Assembly: GCA_002150815.3 (NCBI GenBank)
Contig: NDFF03000317.1
Location: forward strand, 372,001 to 436,000
From: Grammothele lineata
Taxonomy: Eukaryota > Basidiomycota > Agaricomycetes > Polyporales > Polyporaceae
DNA: 64,000 nt
Direction: 5' to 3'
The position numbers were made by a program, and so were the translations under genes. Shown here one piece after another: positions 12,901-24,423 of the stretch (positions are counted from its first letter, which is position 1; the number at the start of each line of letters is the position of its first letter). A model generated the notes under the pieces. The model made no database searches. It was given only the letters and a program-made list of their open reading frames with translations, and was not told where the DNA came from.

Positions 12901-13423
12901 ATGCTTGGCCAACCGTGTAGATGAGTAGCAAGAGGAATACTGTGGAGACTGTCATCTGCACGGGCTTGAATATGTAGATCTATATGAAGAAGTTGACGTC
13001 AGAAAGCGGTGCTTCGAGCGAAGATAACGCCATCGGCGTCGGAGGCAAAGCGAATAGACTGGACCGTGGACGCACCTGGCACAGCGCCGCCCCAAGGCCA
13101 GCAAAGACCGTCCCAATAAAGAGCGAGCGAAATGTGATGGCTGGGTCGCCGTCGTCACGAGTGTCGATGAGGAAACGCGAGACGTCGCGGCCAGTCGTAA
13201 TGACCGGTTCGCCGTTAACGAGGCGTACCTCCTCGCCGTCATCGTCGTACACCGTCTTTCCTCCTTCGACCTTGTTCACGGACTCGTCTGAGTCGGTGGA
13301 GCCTAATTTCTCCAAGGAGCCCTTGACCTCCGCCTTCTCGTCGATGGAATCGACGGGGGAGCCGGGGGTGTGCTCGACAGTCGCGAGCTCCTCGAGCTGA
13401 GGGATGCCGGCGCGGGAGGACAT
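9965..13423 (-). CDS. OPT family oligopeptide transporter
   Basis: Multi-pass membrane transporter of the oligopeptide transporter (OPT) family, which imports small peptides or glutathione by proton symport. Nineteen exons on the minus strand: 13423-13076, 12979-12797, 12744-12670, 12617-12550, 12493-12430, 12370-12343, 12292-12037, 11977-11949, 11895-11825, 11767-11632, 11565-11528, 11444-11343, 11286-11214, 11148-11077, 11018-10897, 10838-10694, 10642-10573, 10511-10364 and 10306-9965. They total 2370 nt (789 residues), usual for the family. The diagnostic NPGPFQIKEH lies across the exon 2/3 junction. Others are GILRPLSVYPSEMVYW, MWSHDVVSTSINLAGDLKMG, GPHGPYIWIPLGLVFGMIPT and a C-terminus ending YCNGNGALD. 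The N-terminus is acidic and cytosolic. An ATG at 13495 would add 24 residues. The high intron density, with exons as short as 28 nt, is notable. Confidence 0.92.
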
Positions 13424-16399
13424 CGAGCGGGGCTGGCGAGGAGTGTGCAGCAGATGCCGAGGACCTGGCAGTGCCGGGACGAGGGTACGGGCCATACTAT
13501 AGCAGCGCTATATGTACTGGCGGCCTTGGGCACGGCAACGTGAGCATGCATGACGGCACCATTCTACGGAGGCCGTAATATTCCATGTATGGTAGGGGAC
13601 CATGTGGACACAGCAGAAGAAGCCGGGGCACCTGCTCCTGTGGAGAATCTTATCTCTATTACGTTCGGCGGGGGAGATTCGGTTTCGATGAGCTGAGCGT
13701 GGCCGAGAGTGCGCAAGCGCTCGAAGATGTGAGGGCTCATCAGCTTCTCGAGCCATTCTGTCGCCTTCGAGCCGTGATGGAGGCACTGCATCCAGCCCCA
13801 TCGACAACGTTCCAGCATGTCTCGGTGGGCCACAGGAACCGTCGTAATTGCGGATCTTGCTTCTCCCTGGCCCGCCCGCCCGAGGCTGAAATAAGCAATG
13901 AATGAGAAACGAATGAGACAAGAAAGAAGCACCTCCTACTCGAGCACAAATCTTCACCGGTTCAATTGTGATCAAGCCTGCGCCTCTGCAGCCGGTTCGG
14001 GGCGTTACATTCGTGAGACTGTGAGACACACCCCTTCCAACGATAGAGCAAAGTACAGAAATACCCACGACATCCGCGGGGGAACGACAGTTGCGCGCCC
14101 TCTTCATTTCGAGCGTCTCGCTGCTGGTGCTACAAAAAGAAGAGCCGAACAGAGGGAGTCAGCACGAGGCGGGATATTTTCGGAATGCCTGCATACGTAT
14201 TTAGCCCTGCACTCAACAGCTCCTGTAGAACCAAGGAGCCAGTCCGGCATGATGTTAGCGGTACGTTGCGTCAGGAAACGCGAACATGACGAGTACTTAC
14301 ACAAGTCCTGTAACGCGGCAGAAGTCAGCCTGGCCACGCGTCAATACGGTCGGATCTTGGGCTGATGAGATGCGACGGGTAAATGAACCCGCGAAGTAGG
14401 TTTTGAGTGGGACACGGACGGTAAAATTGTGCGGCATAAGTGAAAGCAGACGACCAGTCTCAGGCATGGACGTGGAGAAGGATGCCATAGAAGAGCTATG
14501 TCTGTTAGTATGAACGCAACGACGTCGACCTTGCGGGAGACACTCCGAGTCGGTATGTCGTCGTGGTCGAAGACAGACCAAAAAGACGCTCTGGCCGTGC
14601 CGCCGGCGCTCCGAGACTCAGGCTCAAAATGGTAATCGGCAATCTTCTCAGGCACGCCTCTACTAGCCACCACTTACCACGAGGGTCCGAGTCAGGAAAA
14701 ACCCCTGGAGATTCAAGAAATATGGGCAAAATATGCATTGCATGTGCAAGAAACCATGTCAATAAACTCGTTGGTGCAAACCTATGTTTCAAAAATAGAA
14801 TATTCCTCCAAAAAGTCCAAATCCGAACTCGGATGCTATCACCCGCTTTTGCGTCTAACATCGCAAGGAATGATAGTGCCGCTGTGAGAGTTTGCTCTGA
14901 CTGTCCTGAGATGGCGCTTGACGGGCCATACATAACCTTCTCGTAAACAGGCGGGCGATCAACGATAAGAAAACGAGAGCCATATGTACCGTTGTCAGAT
15001 CGCAGCTGTACATTCCCTTCATACTGAGTTCAGAAGATCATACATGATGTCTCGGACGAGAGGTGAAAGACCGCCTGTAATTGATTCGAAGATAACACAT
15101 GGTGGGCGGAGGTAGGCAGAGGTGGCTACGTACGGCTTATCTCCCGGAGTGACTCGTTCTTTCGTCCAGTACAAAGACGGGTTGTAAGTACCGCTTAGAG
15201 CCAACATGACTCGCTGCATACCATGTTCTGCGCCGGCAGGTAATGGCTCGCCTGACGTGTGAGACCAAAGGCTGTAGTCAGATGACCGATAGTTTCGATA
15301 TCTTTCGCACGAGAAATCATGTGAGGGACATGCAATACGGCCGGCTATGCCACTGGACTTGCTGCCAGAGTCCAAACTTGAACGGCACCCGAAAGATACT
15401 TTACATGGACCAACCGTTTGTGATTAGCCTCGTATATTTTAGGCGTAAGCGGGACATGGAGTGTTGAAACTCACGTCAGATACCTGAACATCTGATGACG
15501 GTCGTTGAATGATGTGTCCGGTCTCTGTCGGAGGAAAGTCATATGCAGTAATCCATAATGGGAGCAAACATACCTACTATCAGCAAGAGCGTCGCCGATT
15601 TGGCAAGGCGGCGTGTATTATGCGTCGACAAGGGCGCGCACAATGAAACTGTCCCCACGATGGTCAGGTACATGTGAACACCTCCGTGGCTTTCGGAAGG
15701 GCATTTGAGGTGAGCGTGGAAGAGCCGGCAGGTCTGGGTGACCGGCGAAAGACCTGATCGAAGAAGAGCACTTCCCGACGCCGCACTAGACATCAATCAG
15801 AAATGACACGCAACTGGGCGAGAGCATATGGAGCTACTAGTACGTACGTATGCACGACGGCAAACGGTAGTGAGTCGGCAGCCTCGGCGGCGAGCGATAT
15901 GTTGCCTATAAGTATCTCGGCGCTGTGTCGCGCAATGTATGATGTGATAGCCACGCTTGCATACAATACTTATAGCGATGATGATTGAGTAGCGGTGTCG
16001 GAGCTCGCCAGCATGCTCGTCCCCTATTGATTGCAAGTGTCGTGAGTGACAGTGACGAATATTGAATCCCGAATTCGATGCAAAATAGATTTGTCAATGA
16101 AGCGGCCGTTCAACCAGAGATGGTACATACACTAGCAGCCTAAGATAAAGTGTTAGGTCTGAGGTGATCATGAGTCGAGAACAAGCTGGGAAAGGAGGGA
16201 AGAGTTGCTAGCGAACTTCGTCGAAGACTCGAGCGCGTCGTGTAAACGACGTCATCCGTCACGTGCTCGTTACTCCTCACCAGATTAGATAAACGTCCAA
16301 GATAAGATCGCTCGATCATCATCCCTACGCTGGTCTACACGTTCCTTGCCTCACTCATCCATCCCCTCCCACTCTCAACCTGCCGGCTACAGCATAGCT
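13424..16399. other. 3-kb stretch without a convincing gene
   Basis: This interval between the OPT transporter and the CCDC124 gene is longer than the usual spacing here. Minus-strand frames at 15796-15539, 15375-15019 and 14933-14505 have stretches with hydrophobic blocks (for example MYLTIVGTVSLCAPL near 15680 and LTAALSFLAML near 14880). None could be joined into a consistent spliced product, and I recognise no family. It may hold a decayed membrane-protein gene. The last 200 bp before 16400 are the CCDC124 leader. Confidence 0.4.
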
Positions 16400-17461
16400 A
16401 TGCCACCAAAAGGAGGGAACGCGAAGAAAGAGTCTGGACGTGCGAAGAAAGCCGAGAACGAGGCCAAGAAGGCCGCAGCAGCCGACGTTGAGCGGGTAAG
16501 CACGCAGCGCATCGCCCCCTCCCTGTCCCCCGTCTTTCGTCCTCGCCCCCGCTCCACGCAGCTCACCGCCATTCCATCCCTGTACAGGAGCGCAAGGAGG
16601 TAGACAAGTGGTCTCAGGGCGCCAAGTCAGCGAAGGGCAAGGAAGACAAGGAGGAGAAGCGACGCGCCGAGCTCGCGCGCAAGGCTGAGAATGCGCGGCT
16701 CCTCGCCGAAGAGGAGTCCGCTGGGCCTGCGAAGGTGAAGGCGGCCCCCAAGGCTGGCGCGAAGAAGGCGGCGACACCAAAGAAGGACGTCAAGCCTGCG
16801 GGACCTGGGGCGATCGCCGCTGGGGGCGGACTGGGAGCGGTTGTGGCGGACGACGGCGCGCCGAAGCAGGTCGAGTCGTTCGCGGCGACGGGCATCGATA
16901 ACGCGCTGGACCTACTCGATGTTGTGAACGCGAAGATGGATAAAGCGAGTATTGGGTCGAGGGCGGCAGATATTGAGAGACATCCAGAGGTACGTTACGA
17001 GCCTGGGACTGATGCGGTACTTGTTACTGACGTGTATCTGGGCACGTTTTGCAGAGGCGATTCAAGGCCGCCTTCGAAGCGTACAAGGAGCGAGAGTTGC
17101 CTAAAGCTCGTCAAGAGGTATACTGCGTCCGTTCCATGTCTGGCACGGCACATTGTTGACACCTTTGAACTTGTCTAGCACCCTGGATTGCGTCTGCAGC
17201 AGTATCATGTACGAATCCTAATCTCGTAGCTATCTTCACATGCCTTACTGGACTTTCTCGCAGGATCTACTGTACAAGCAATTCCAGAAATCACCTGAGA
17301 ACCCGTAAGTGGTGTTGCACAGCTTGCGTCTAGATTGTTCTTGATCGAGCTCCCACAGCTTCAACCAGGCCACTGTGTCCTATGACGCGTCTAAGGAGGA
17401 GAGGGTTCAAGCTCTGGAGTCGAGGAACTCTGAGATATCGAATCGCCTTAAGGAGAAGTGA
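16400..17461 (+). CDS. CCDC124 / Lso2-family ribosome-associated protein
   Basis: Homologue of coiled-coil domain-containing protein 124 (yeast Lso2), which binds the 80S ribosome during translational dormancy and recovery. Six exons: 16400-16495, 16588-16989, 17055-17117, 17179-17208, 17264-17304 and 17359-17461, total 735 nt (244 residues). The N-terminus is a highly basic Lys/Ala helix (MPPKGGNAKKESGRAKKAE). A second charged coiled coil follows (DKEEKRRAELARKAENARLL). The conserved C-terminal module reads IERHPERRFKAAFEAYKERE, HPGLRLQQYHDLLYKQFQKS, then PENPFNQATVSYDASKEE. The Pro/HPGLR/SPENPxNQ series is the family signature. Introns are short, and several small 3' exons interrupt the conserved domain. 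The function is by homology. Confidence 0.9.
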
Positions 17462-18160
17462 TCAACGCGCGCAGTTACCCCAACCTTACGGTATGTGGAC
17501 GACACGTTGCCTCTCCACAGCGGGAATTTGCTCAATACAACCGTCTCCCGCAGGACACAACCACTTCGACATTGGTTTCTATCACAGCCTGCTGCCATAG
17601 ACGTAGATGAAGACACGCGTCCCAGTCTGATGTGGTGCAGCCATCATAATGTATCCCTCACCTCGCAGTAATCCCCATTGTACTCTTACCTTTTTGCCGA
17701 CTGGTGCTCACCGCACTTGGCGCGACATCACGGACGTCTGTACTATGAAACTGTTTACTCGCTATACGATCGCTGCCAAATGCTGCGTATTCCGTGGACG
17801 TTGCACAGGTCCTCCAAGCTCGCAGGAGCTCGGAGGCTGAACGCGTCAGCGGACGGAGTGTTATTCCTACACAACGGCTGTGTTTTTCCACGACACCCAG
17901 GGACACTCTACGTGTCTCCAATTCCACCGGGGAAAATAATGCTGTTGCCCCGGCAGAAGGCTGCGTTCGTGGGGGATCGGCCTGCGCCCCGACGAGCCCA
18001 AGAGCAGTGCCTCGTGGCCCTGTAGCGCCCGTGGTATACGCTTATGTCAGCAGGCGCGAATTTTCATAAAGGTGTCTTTCCTCGTCGCTCATCTCCACTC
18101 TCCATCCGTCTCCTCTTCCTTCCATCTCTACCACTCTTCCCCCACAAACCGATCACAGCC
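17462..18160. other. Intergenic, 0.7 kb
   Basis: This stretch lies between two genes in the same direction. A plus frame at 17678-18025 is open but has no recognisable motif and no homologue in the window. The last 100 bp are C+T-rich and look like the calcipressin leader. Confidence 0.5.
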
Positions 18161-19015
18161 ATGTTGAATCTCTCCGTCTCCATCCCTTCATCCCCCGGTT
18201 CGCCGACAACGTCGTCACCGCCGTCGCTGACGATGTCGAGCCCGACATCGCCTCAACGCACAAACACGCTCGTGATCACGCGCCTCCCTGAGCACTTCTT
18301 CACGCCTCTCGTCCAGGGTGCGCTCCGGAGCCACTTCGAGGGCTATGGCCCCTTACATACATGGGCCCCGATTCGGGGTTTTGCGCGCGTGATCATGGTG
18401 TACTTCTCTGAGGAGGACGCCGAGTTCGCGAAGGAGTGCAACGACGGCATCGTCTTCGGCGACATGTCTGAGAAGTATGTCCCGTTTCCTCCCCCTTTGT
18501 CTGTCACCACCCCAAATCTGCTGTCGTGGTCATCTGATCGATTTTGACTGACAATTTTCTGTCGCAGTCCCTACGTCATGCGCGTATACCGTGCAGACCC
18601 AACGACCATCGAAGACGACGAGACACACGAACACAACCATTACCTCCGGCCTCCAACAAACGAGAAGAACTTCCTCATCTCACCTCCCGGCTCCCCGCCT
18701 GTTGGCTGGGAATCCATCCGGGAAGACCCTCCGAACGCAACGCCACTCGCAAACGACCTCATCGCCGCGCTTCGTAAGCTCGAGCTCGAGGAGCGCGCCG
18801 CGACACGCGGACCCGGGCCCGAGGTCCTCCTCGAGCCCGACGAGGATGGCGTCGGTATCAGCGTGTGCGTCGAAGACTGCGATGCGGTCGAGTTAACCGT
18901 GAACGGCGCGGACACAGGGGAAGAAGACTGGGCGTATGGCGAGCTCGCGCCATCCCGTGCGCGCCAGTGGAGGCCGACCCCAACGGCGTTGCCGCCAATA
19001 TCTGCGTCTGCCTGA
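18161..19015 (+). CDS. Calcipressin (regulator of calcineurin)
   Basis: Modulator of the Ca2+/calmodulin-dependent phosphatase calcineurin (RCAN/Rcn1 family). Two exons, 18161-18474 and 18568-19015, 762 nt (253 residues). A disordered Ser/Pro/Thr N-terminus is followed by an RRM-like fold: [48 protein letters not shown]. Then comes the calcineurin-contact region: [20 protein letters not shown] with VGW after it (about residues 130-152). FLISPPxSPPxGW is the family signature and the Ser residues are the known phospho-switch sites. The tail is acidic and variable. The intron breaks the codon for Asn before PYVMRVY. Confidence 0.95.
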
Positions 19016-20220
19016 TTTGTGGTGCTCTGTTCGCTCTGTGAGTGCTCTTTCCTTCCTTCGTGCGATTGTGATCGGATCCTTTCATTTCCGTTCGCCGTGC
19101 CGCTTTGTATGACGACATACATCTCAGACCTGTACCGACCCCGCGAGGGGACAGAAGATTCTTTATATTGCCTTTTTTATTCTGACTTTCTTCATTCACC
19201 CACTGCTCTTTTACGGGGACGCTGACGTCGTTATCCCCAGGTCGCATCGCTCTGTCTCCTACGTCATCGTTCACTATCCATCTGATGTGAGTACATGCGT
19301 CATGGCTTGCCGTCACTATTTCCCTTCCTTCGCCGCGCGAGATGAGATCTATTCAGACCTGTTCTGACCTCTACATGGAGACAACCAAATATATTGCCAA
19401 TTGTTCCTTCTGATGCGCCTCTCTTTCTGTGACGTCTTTGTCGATGACGACACTGATTCCATCCTCTCCTTCGCAGAATCTGGATTACCCTCTTACGGCT
19501 CTCCGTCTTTGCTAGAACTGCGTCCTCCTGTTATGATACGATATGCGGACACTCGGATTTCCCCTCATCTGTACTCTTATCCCATCTGTCGTTTCAATCG
19601 CATATCGCATGGTCATTGGATTCTTGCTTTCGAGAATAGATCCGAAAGTTAGTGCGCTGCTTGAGCTTGACCGCTGCCTCGTGGTAACGTCAACTCCAGC
19701 TTCCACGGGTAGTGTACGGCATCTGTCATCATATCATGACGTCTCGCGCGCACCGTGGCGTGTGCATAGCAGGATACGAGGCGTTTGGGAGTAGGCCAAC
19801 GTCTCATCAAAAGCCCTCTACGAAACCTGCTCCAAACGTGCTAACATTGCTGCAAATTATGGAGGCTGACCACGTCACTCTAAATGACGACTCTCTTGTT
19901 GTCATTTTGCCTCTTCAGTATACGTGAGTATATGTAGCAGACGTCCGGGAAGACCAAGGAAAGACAAGCACAAGTAGGATGAAGACACGTTAACGCACGT
20001 GTTGATGCCTATAACCGGCTATCTCAAAGACCGGCCATGACCTGCCGACGCTCCCTGGGTCCCTTCGCCGTGCACACGCGCTATACTCTCCATACTGCCG
20101 ATTCGAATCTCATCTTGAATGCTGACTATCTGAACTGCGTATCCGCATATCTCGCTTGCTTGGATTCCGCCTTTTCTCCCTTGACTCAAACAAGCATCCG
20201 GAGGACGTCGTAGCGGGTAG
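19016..20220. other. Intergenic, 1.2 kb
   Basis: This stretch lies between calcipressin and ALG2, in the same orientation. It is relatively AT-rich from 19,150 to 20,000. The short frames carry no known motif, and no RNA gene is recognised. Confidence 0.5.
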
Positions 20221-21936
20221 ATGGCCTCCAGAAAGCTCAGGATCGCGTTCGTGCATCCCGATCTCGGCATAGGTACGTCTCCCAACTTTGTCCGCATTCT
20301 CAATCACCCAACGTTACTCGTCCAGGGGGCGCCGAACGTCTCATTGTCGACGCCGCGCTTGGCCTCCAGAAGCTCGGCCATAGCGTCGACATCTACACGT
20401 CCCACCATGACCCAGGACACTGTTTCGAAGAGACTCGCGACGGTGCGTCTCGTAATCCTCTCCCCCCTCTCCCTTACTCAGGGCTGAGAAGCTGTGTGCG
20501 GTGGTACTTCGACTCTGTAGGTACTCTCCGCGTCCACTACGTCGCACCGCCCTTCCCGCGCGCCATCCGTGGCAAGCTACACATCGTGTTCGCACACGCG
20601 CGGCAGCTGCACCTCACCGCGCACCTCGTCGCTCCCAACGCCCCTTCGTACGACGTGTACTTCGTCGACCAGCTCTCTACATGCGTACCGCTCCTGCGGA
20701 CGTTCGCTCGCACCCGCGTGCTCTTCTACTGCCACTTCCCCGACAAGCTCCTCGCGGACGGCGCGTACGTGGAAGGGCGTGGCAGGCCACGTGGAGGGCT
20801 CCTGAAGCGCATTTACCGGATGCCGATGGACCTCCTGGAAGAGTTCACTACAAGTATGTTGTTTTTGTGTTCTTGGAAGGCGTTCTCATGGGACGCGATA
20901 GAGCAGGCGGAGACTATCCTCGCGAACTCGAAGTTCACGGCGGGCGTCTTCAAGAGGCATATGCCCTCCATCAACGTCTCGCCACGCGTGGTGTATCCCG
21001 GCATCAATCTTGACGCATACACCCCGTCAAATGTGTCTGGAGATGACCCGGACGTGGTTCAGGTGCTCTCGTGAGTATGCTACTTGATGCTTCTCAACAT
21101 TGAGTCCTAAGGAATATTCAGAGATCGACCAACGCTCCTTTCGCTGAACCGGTTTGAGCACAAGAAGAACGCCGCGCTAGCAATCGATGCCTTTGCGCGA
21201 CTGCGAAGGGATTTCGGCTCGAGCGACCCCGTATTGTCGAGTGTTCGTCTTGTCCTGGGAGGTAGGACTTGCGGTATACTCATGACGGTTGCGCGCTGAA
21301 CGTTCTACAGGCGGGTACGACCCACGGCTGAAGGACAACGTCGACACCTTAACATCCCTCCTCGATAAATCAATCTCACAAGGGCTCACCTACACGGTCG
21401 TCACACCCTCCACTTCCACCGTCCCTCTCCCCTCCCTCCCCTCAACCTCGACCACCACCTCTGCCGCATCAGCCGACGTCCTCTTCCTGCTCAACTTCTC
21501 GGGCGCACAACGCTCCGCGCTGCTCACCGCCCCCTCAACACGCGTCCTGCTCTACACGCCCGCGAACGAGCACTTCGGCATCGTCCCCGTCGAAGGCATG
21601 GCCTGCGGCCTCCCCGTGCTCGCCTGCGACTCCGGTGGACCCACCGAGAGCGTCGTCGACGGCCAAACCGGCTGGCTCCGCGCGCCCGACGCCGCGCTGT
21701 GGGCGCAGACGCTTGCGGACGTCGTGTCACTGCCCGAGGCGGAGAGGGAGCGGCTTGCAGAGAACGCAAGGAGGAGGGCGAGGGAGCGGTTCGGGATGGA
21801 GGCGATGGCGCGCGATCTGGAGAGTGCGCTGGAGGAGACGGTGAAGCTCGGGCCGGTGCCGGCGCCCGCTGCGCTCTGGGCGGTCGTTGCGGCAATTCTG
21901 GCCGTCCTGGCGTACGTTCTACGTATGCTTTTGTGA
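20221..21936 (+). CDS. ALG2: ALG2 alpha-1,3/1,6-mannosyltransferase
   Basis: GT4-family glycosyltransferase that adds the second and third mannose to the lipid-linked oligosaccharide on the cytosolic face of the ER, for N-glycosylation. Six exons: 20221-20272, 20326-20442, 20521-20853, 20902-21070, 21122-21261 and 21311-21936, total 1437 nt (478 residues), near the yeast length. Landmarks are [20 protein letters not shown] across exons 1-2, VLFYCHFPDKLL, ILANSKFTAGVFKRHM, VVYPGIN, SLNRFEHKKN, and the nucleotide-sugar motif EHFGIVPVEGMACGLPVLAC followed by DSGGPTESV. A C-terminal hydrophobic segment (WAVVAAILAVLAYVLRMLL) would anchor it to the ER. Intron 3 (48 nt) keeps the frame and has no stop, so unspliced RNA would add 16 residues, but homologues lack them. 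It is a single-copy housekeeping gene. Confidence 0.96.
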
Positions 21937-22446
21937 GGGCGTAAGGCTGTACGTGCAGGTGAGAGGTGTAGCGTTGTCTTTTGAGACAAGCTGCCTCGGT
22001 CCGAGTCCGAGTCGCTGTTTGGGTGGGTTCCGGTGTGTACTATGAAGTAGAGTACTCGCCATCTCTATCTACCTCTAACTTTGTGAGTACGTTCTTTCAT
22101 CGTACTCCTTTGCTGACCTCACGCCAATGCACAGATGCATTTACTTTGTTTGCCACGTTTGCTAGCGAAATGAATTAGACGCTCGTGCCACGGTCATCAA
22201 CTCGAGCGCGTGGGCCTCGCGTCGCGTTTTGGCCCAAGCCACCGCATATACGCCTCTGAGCGCCTTCAGCGCCACAAGGCCCTGTCCCTCCTGCGCCCCT
22301 TCACGCCCGGTCACACATCGTGCTAGCTGACCACACCCGTGTTTCCTGCCCCTCCCGCCCTCAGCCTCTCTCCACCACTACCCATCTCTGCACGCCACCC
22401 GACTTTGTGTACATTGCACTCAACTCGACGCTTGACTATCCCAACG
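21937..22446. other. Intergenic, 0.5 kb
   Basis: This stretch lies between ALG2 and the unknown gene in the same direction. A frame is open from 22339 into the downstream gene, and that gene's leader probably occupies the right half. Confidence 0.5.
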
Positions 22447-23525
22447 ATGCAGCACCTCCACCTCGCATACGTCCCCACCTGGTTCCTTGCGCCCTTCGGG
22501 TTTGGAGCAACCGAAGAGAACGCGCAGGACGCGTTCAAGCCGAGCAAGGAGCCCTTCGGGCCCACGAGCATCCTCAAATTGCGCAACCACCCGACTTTCC
22601 AAGGACTTGAGAGCGACGCGTCCTCTTCCTCGACTCTCTCCTCAGGGCGCACGTCCCCGATATTCAGCGATGAAGAGTTGCCATCATCCTCGGAGGACGA
22701 GAGTGGATCGGATGGGGAGGCATGTGCTGATGTTCAATCGTTGGTATACGCGCCACCACCCTCGCCCACTCTCGAGACGCCACGGATTTCTTGCCCGACT
22801 GGAACTTCTCTCGCACTGTTGGCCCCGTACCCCTTCGCACCAGACAACCAAGACCACGAGATCGCCACGTCGCGCGTCGAGACCACCCAACAATCCCAAC
22901 CACTGCGCGAGGCGGTGCCCCTCCCCTTCCACGGATCCTCAATCGTGCACAGAGTCAACTTCGTATGCAAACGCGACGGGAAGCGGGGCGTATCCCTCGC
23001 GGAGTGGGCGCGATTCTCGGAGAAGCGGCGGACGCACGTTGTACTGGAGGGCGCACGCGACGCCGTGGATTGGGAGGGGCTCGAGGGCGAGCGGAGGGTG
23101 TTGTTCCAGAGCTACGTGAGTACTCTTTCCGAATACGCGTCTCGTATGCGGGTTTCTCACCGAATGATTTCCGCAGTGGCCGGGATACGAGACGATCACG
23201 CGCTTCCTTGACGTTCCCTCGCCCGTGGCGGATGGTACGCTCCCGCTCACGCGCACGGACATGCTGGACATGGTCTGTACCGCGGTTATGGATTGGGTGG
23301 TTTCGACTACCGTGCGTGCTTCTTCTCTATTCGTGCTCGCGACTGTCGCAGTCCTAATCGAGCACCGTACTGCAGAACGCTCGGCACATCGACTGTCGCG
23401 AGCCTGATTGGGCTATTGGGCTGAAGCAAATCACATTCAAGCACGTCTACGTCACCGGCGTCGTCGAAGTGAAGGGCTACATCAAGAAGTGGGTTCCTGT
23501 GCTGGAGGTGGACATGCGCGCATAA
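22447..23525 (+). CDS. Conserved-looking protein of unknown function
   Basis: Three exons, 22447-23115, 23177-23311 and 23376-23525, 954 nt (317 residues), with clean GT-AG introns of 61 and 64 nt. I do not recognise the family. The first 150 residues are Ser/Pro/acidic and probably disordered. From about residue 170 a compact region begins: HRVNFVCKRDGKRGVSLAEW, VVLEGARDAVDWEGLEGERR, WPGYETITRFLDVPSP, DMLDMVCTAVMDWVVST, and the C-terminal strand pattern ITFKHVYVTGVVEVKGYIKK then WVPVLEVDMRA. The regular strand and helix pattern and frame-keeping junctions argue for a real folded domain. An in-frame ATG at 22339 is further upstream and I preferred 22447. No signal peptide or membrane segment is seen. 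Confidence 0.75.
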
Positions 23526-23973
23526 TGGGACGGACGCTGAGCGCTGAGCGCTGAGCGTGCGCCAGCCAGGAACTTACTCTGCATACCGAGGAAAGGATAC
23601 CCGCCATGGACAACTGTTCTGGCCCCCAACGCCGTTATGATTCTAGTGGTGATATACCGTGATATACCGTCTTAGACCACAAGGTTATGTATAAATGGAA
23701 CACCTCCTTGCTCAGCCTTGTGTGTGCCGTTTTCGTGATGCCGCGCGTCAAGTTCTGAGGTGATCACGCTTCTTTTTTCCACAATTCATCCCATGTTCAT
23801 CACTAACGTCCGTAGAATTACAACAATCCAAAGGTCCGTAATGACTCCTCGAACGCTAGTCCATTCCACTGACGCTCCTGTGTTCCTCGTCAGCCCTTCA
23901 GGGATCATCGATCATCCTGCACACGAGAACTCATAAGTGTTCCATTCGAGTCTTTCGCAGACTACACCCACCT
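23526..23973. other. Intergenic between convergent genes
   Basis: About 450 bp of 3' flanks. It includes two small tandem duplications: GAGCGCT repeats near 23536-23556 and a repeated GATATACCGT at about 23650-23670. No gene is seen. Confidence 0.5.
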
Positions 23974-24423
23974 TCAGAAGCCACATTGGATGTTGGTGAG
24001 CTTCTTGTACGAAGCCTGGACGCTGCCAATCTGCTCTCCATTGGTGCCCACCGCGAGCACGTCGAACGCCTCCTTCGCGATGTTGAAACCAACGCCCGCC
24101 GTGTCCACAGCAACGACCTTCACGGTGTTTCCGTTCACATCGAGCTCCCAGCACGAGCCGCAGTTCGTGCTGTTCCAGCCCTCAACGAACACGGAACCAC
24201 CGATATTCGGGAAGTTGCGGAGAGAACCGAAGGTAGTGAAGCCCTTGGTAAGCAGGCCATTGGCACCGTTGGAGCACGCGACGGTCGCGAGGCTCGCGTC
24301 GGCGTTGTCGTACGTCTGGTCCCAGGTCACCTTGACGGTGCCCTGGACGGGGGTCGCAAGGGCCGAAGGCGCAACCGCGAGGGCGGCAGCGAGGAGGGAG
24401 ATGGCGGTGGTGAAGAACTGCAT
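23974..24423 (-). CDS. Cerato-platanin 2
   Basis: Intronless gene for a secreted cerato-platanin of 149 residues. The first 23 or so residues form a signal peptide (MQFFTTAISLLAAALAVAPS, then ALAT). The mature part begins VQGTVKVTWDQTYDN and carries LLTKGFTTFGSLRNFPNIGG, WNSTNCGSCWELDV and VVAVDTAGVGFNIAKEAFD, ending KLTNIQCGF. All four cysteines that form the two family disulphides are present. In other fungi such proteins bind chitin oligomers, loosen walls and are perceived by plants. A TATAAG at 24548-24543 on the minus strand lies about 120 bp before the start. It is similar to cerato-platanin 3 at 27.6 kb, on the far side of the hAT element and in the opposite direction. Confidence 0.95.
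   Translation of the reverse strand: MQFFTTAISLLAAALAVAPSALATPVQGTVKVTWDQTYDNADASLATVACSNGANGLLTKGFTTFGSLRNFPNIGGSVFVEGWNSTNCGSCWELDVNGNTVKVVAVDTAGVGFNIAKEAFDVLAVGTNGEQIGSVQASYKKLTNIQCGF

Noticed and set aside
14505..14933. Possible DUF6533-type membrane protein on the minus strand
   Set aside because: The hydrophobic pattern was suggestive, but the key charged motif and a consistent exon set could not be found, so I left it as an unexplained stretch.
21524..21989. Minus-strand frames opposite ALG2 exon 6
   Set aside because: Antisense to the GT4 domain, with no motif.
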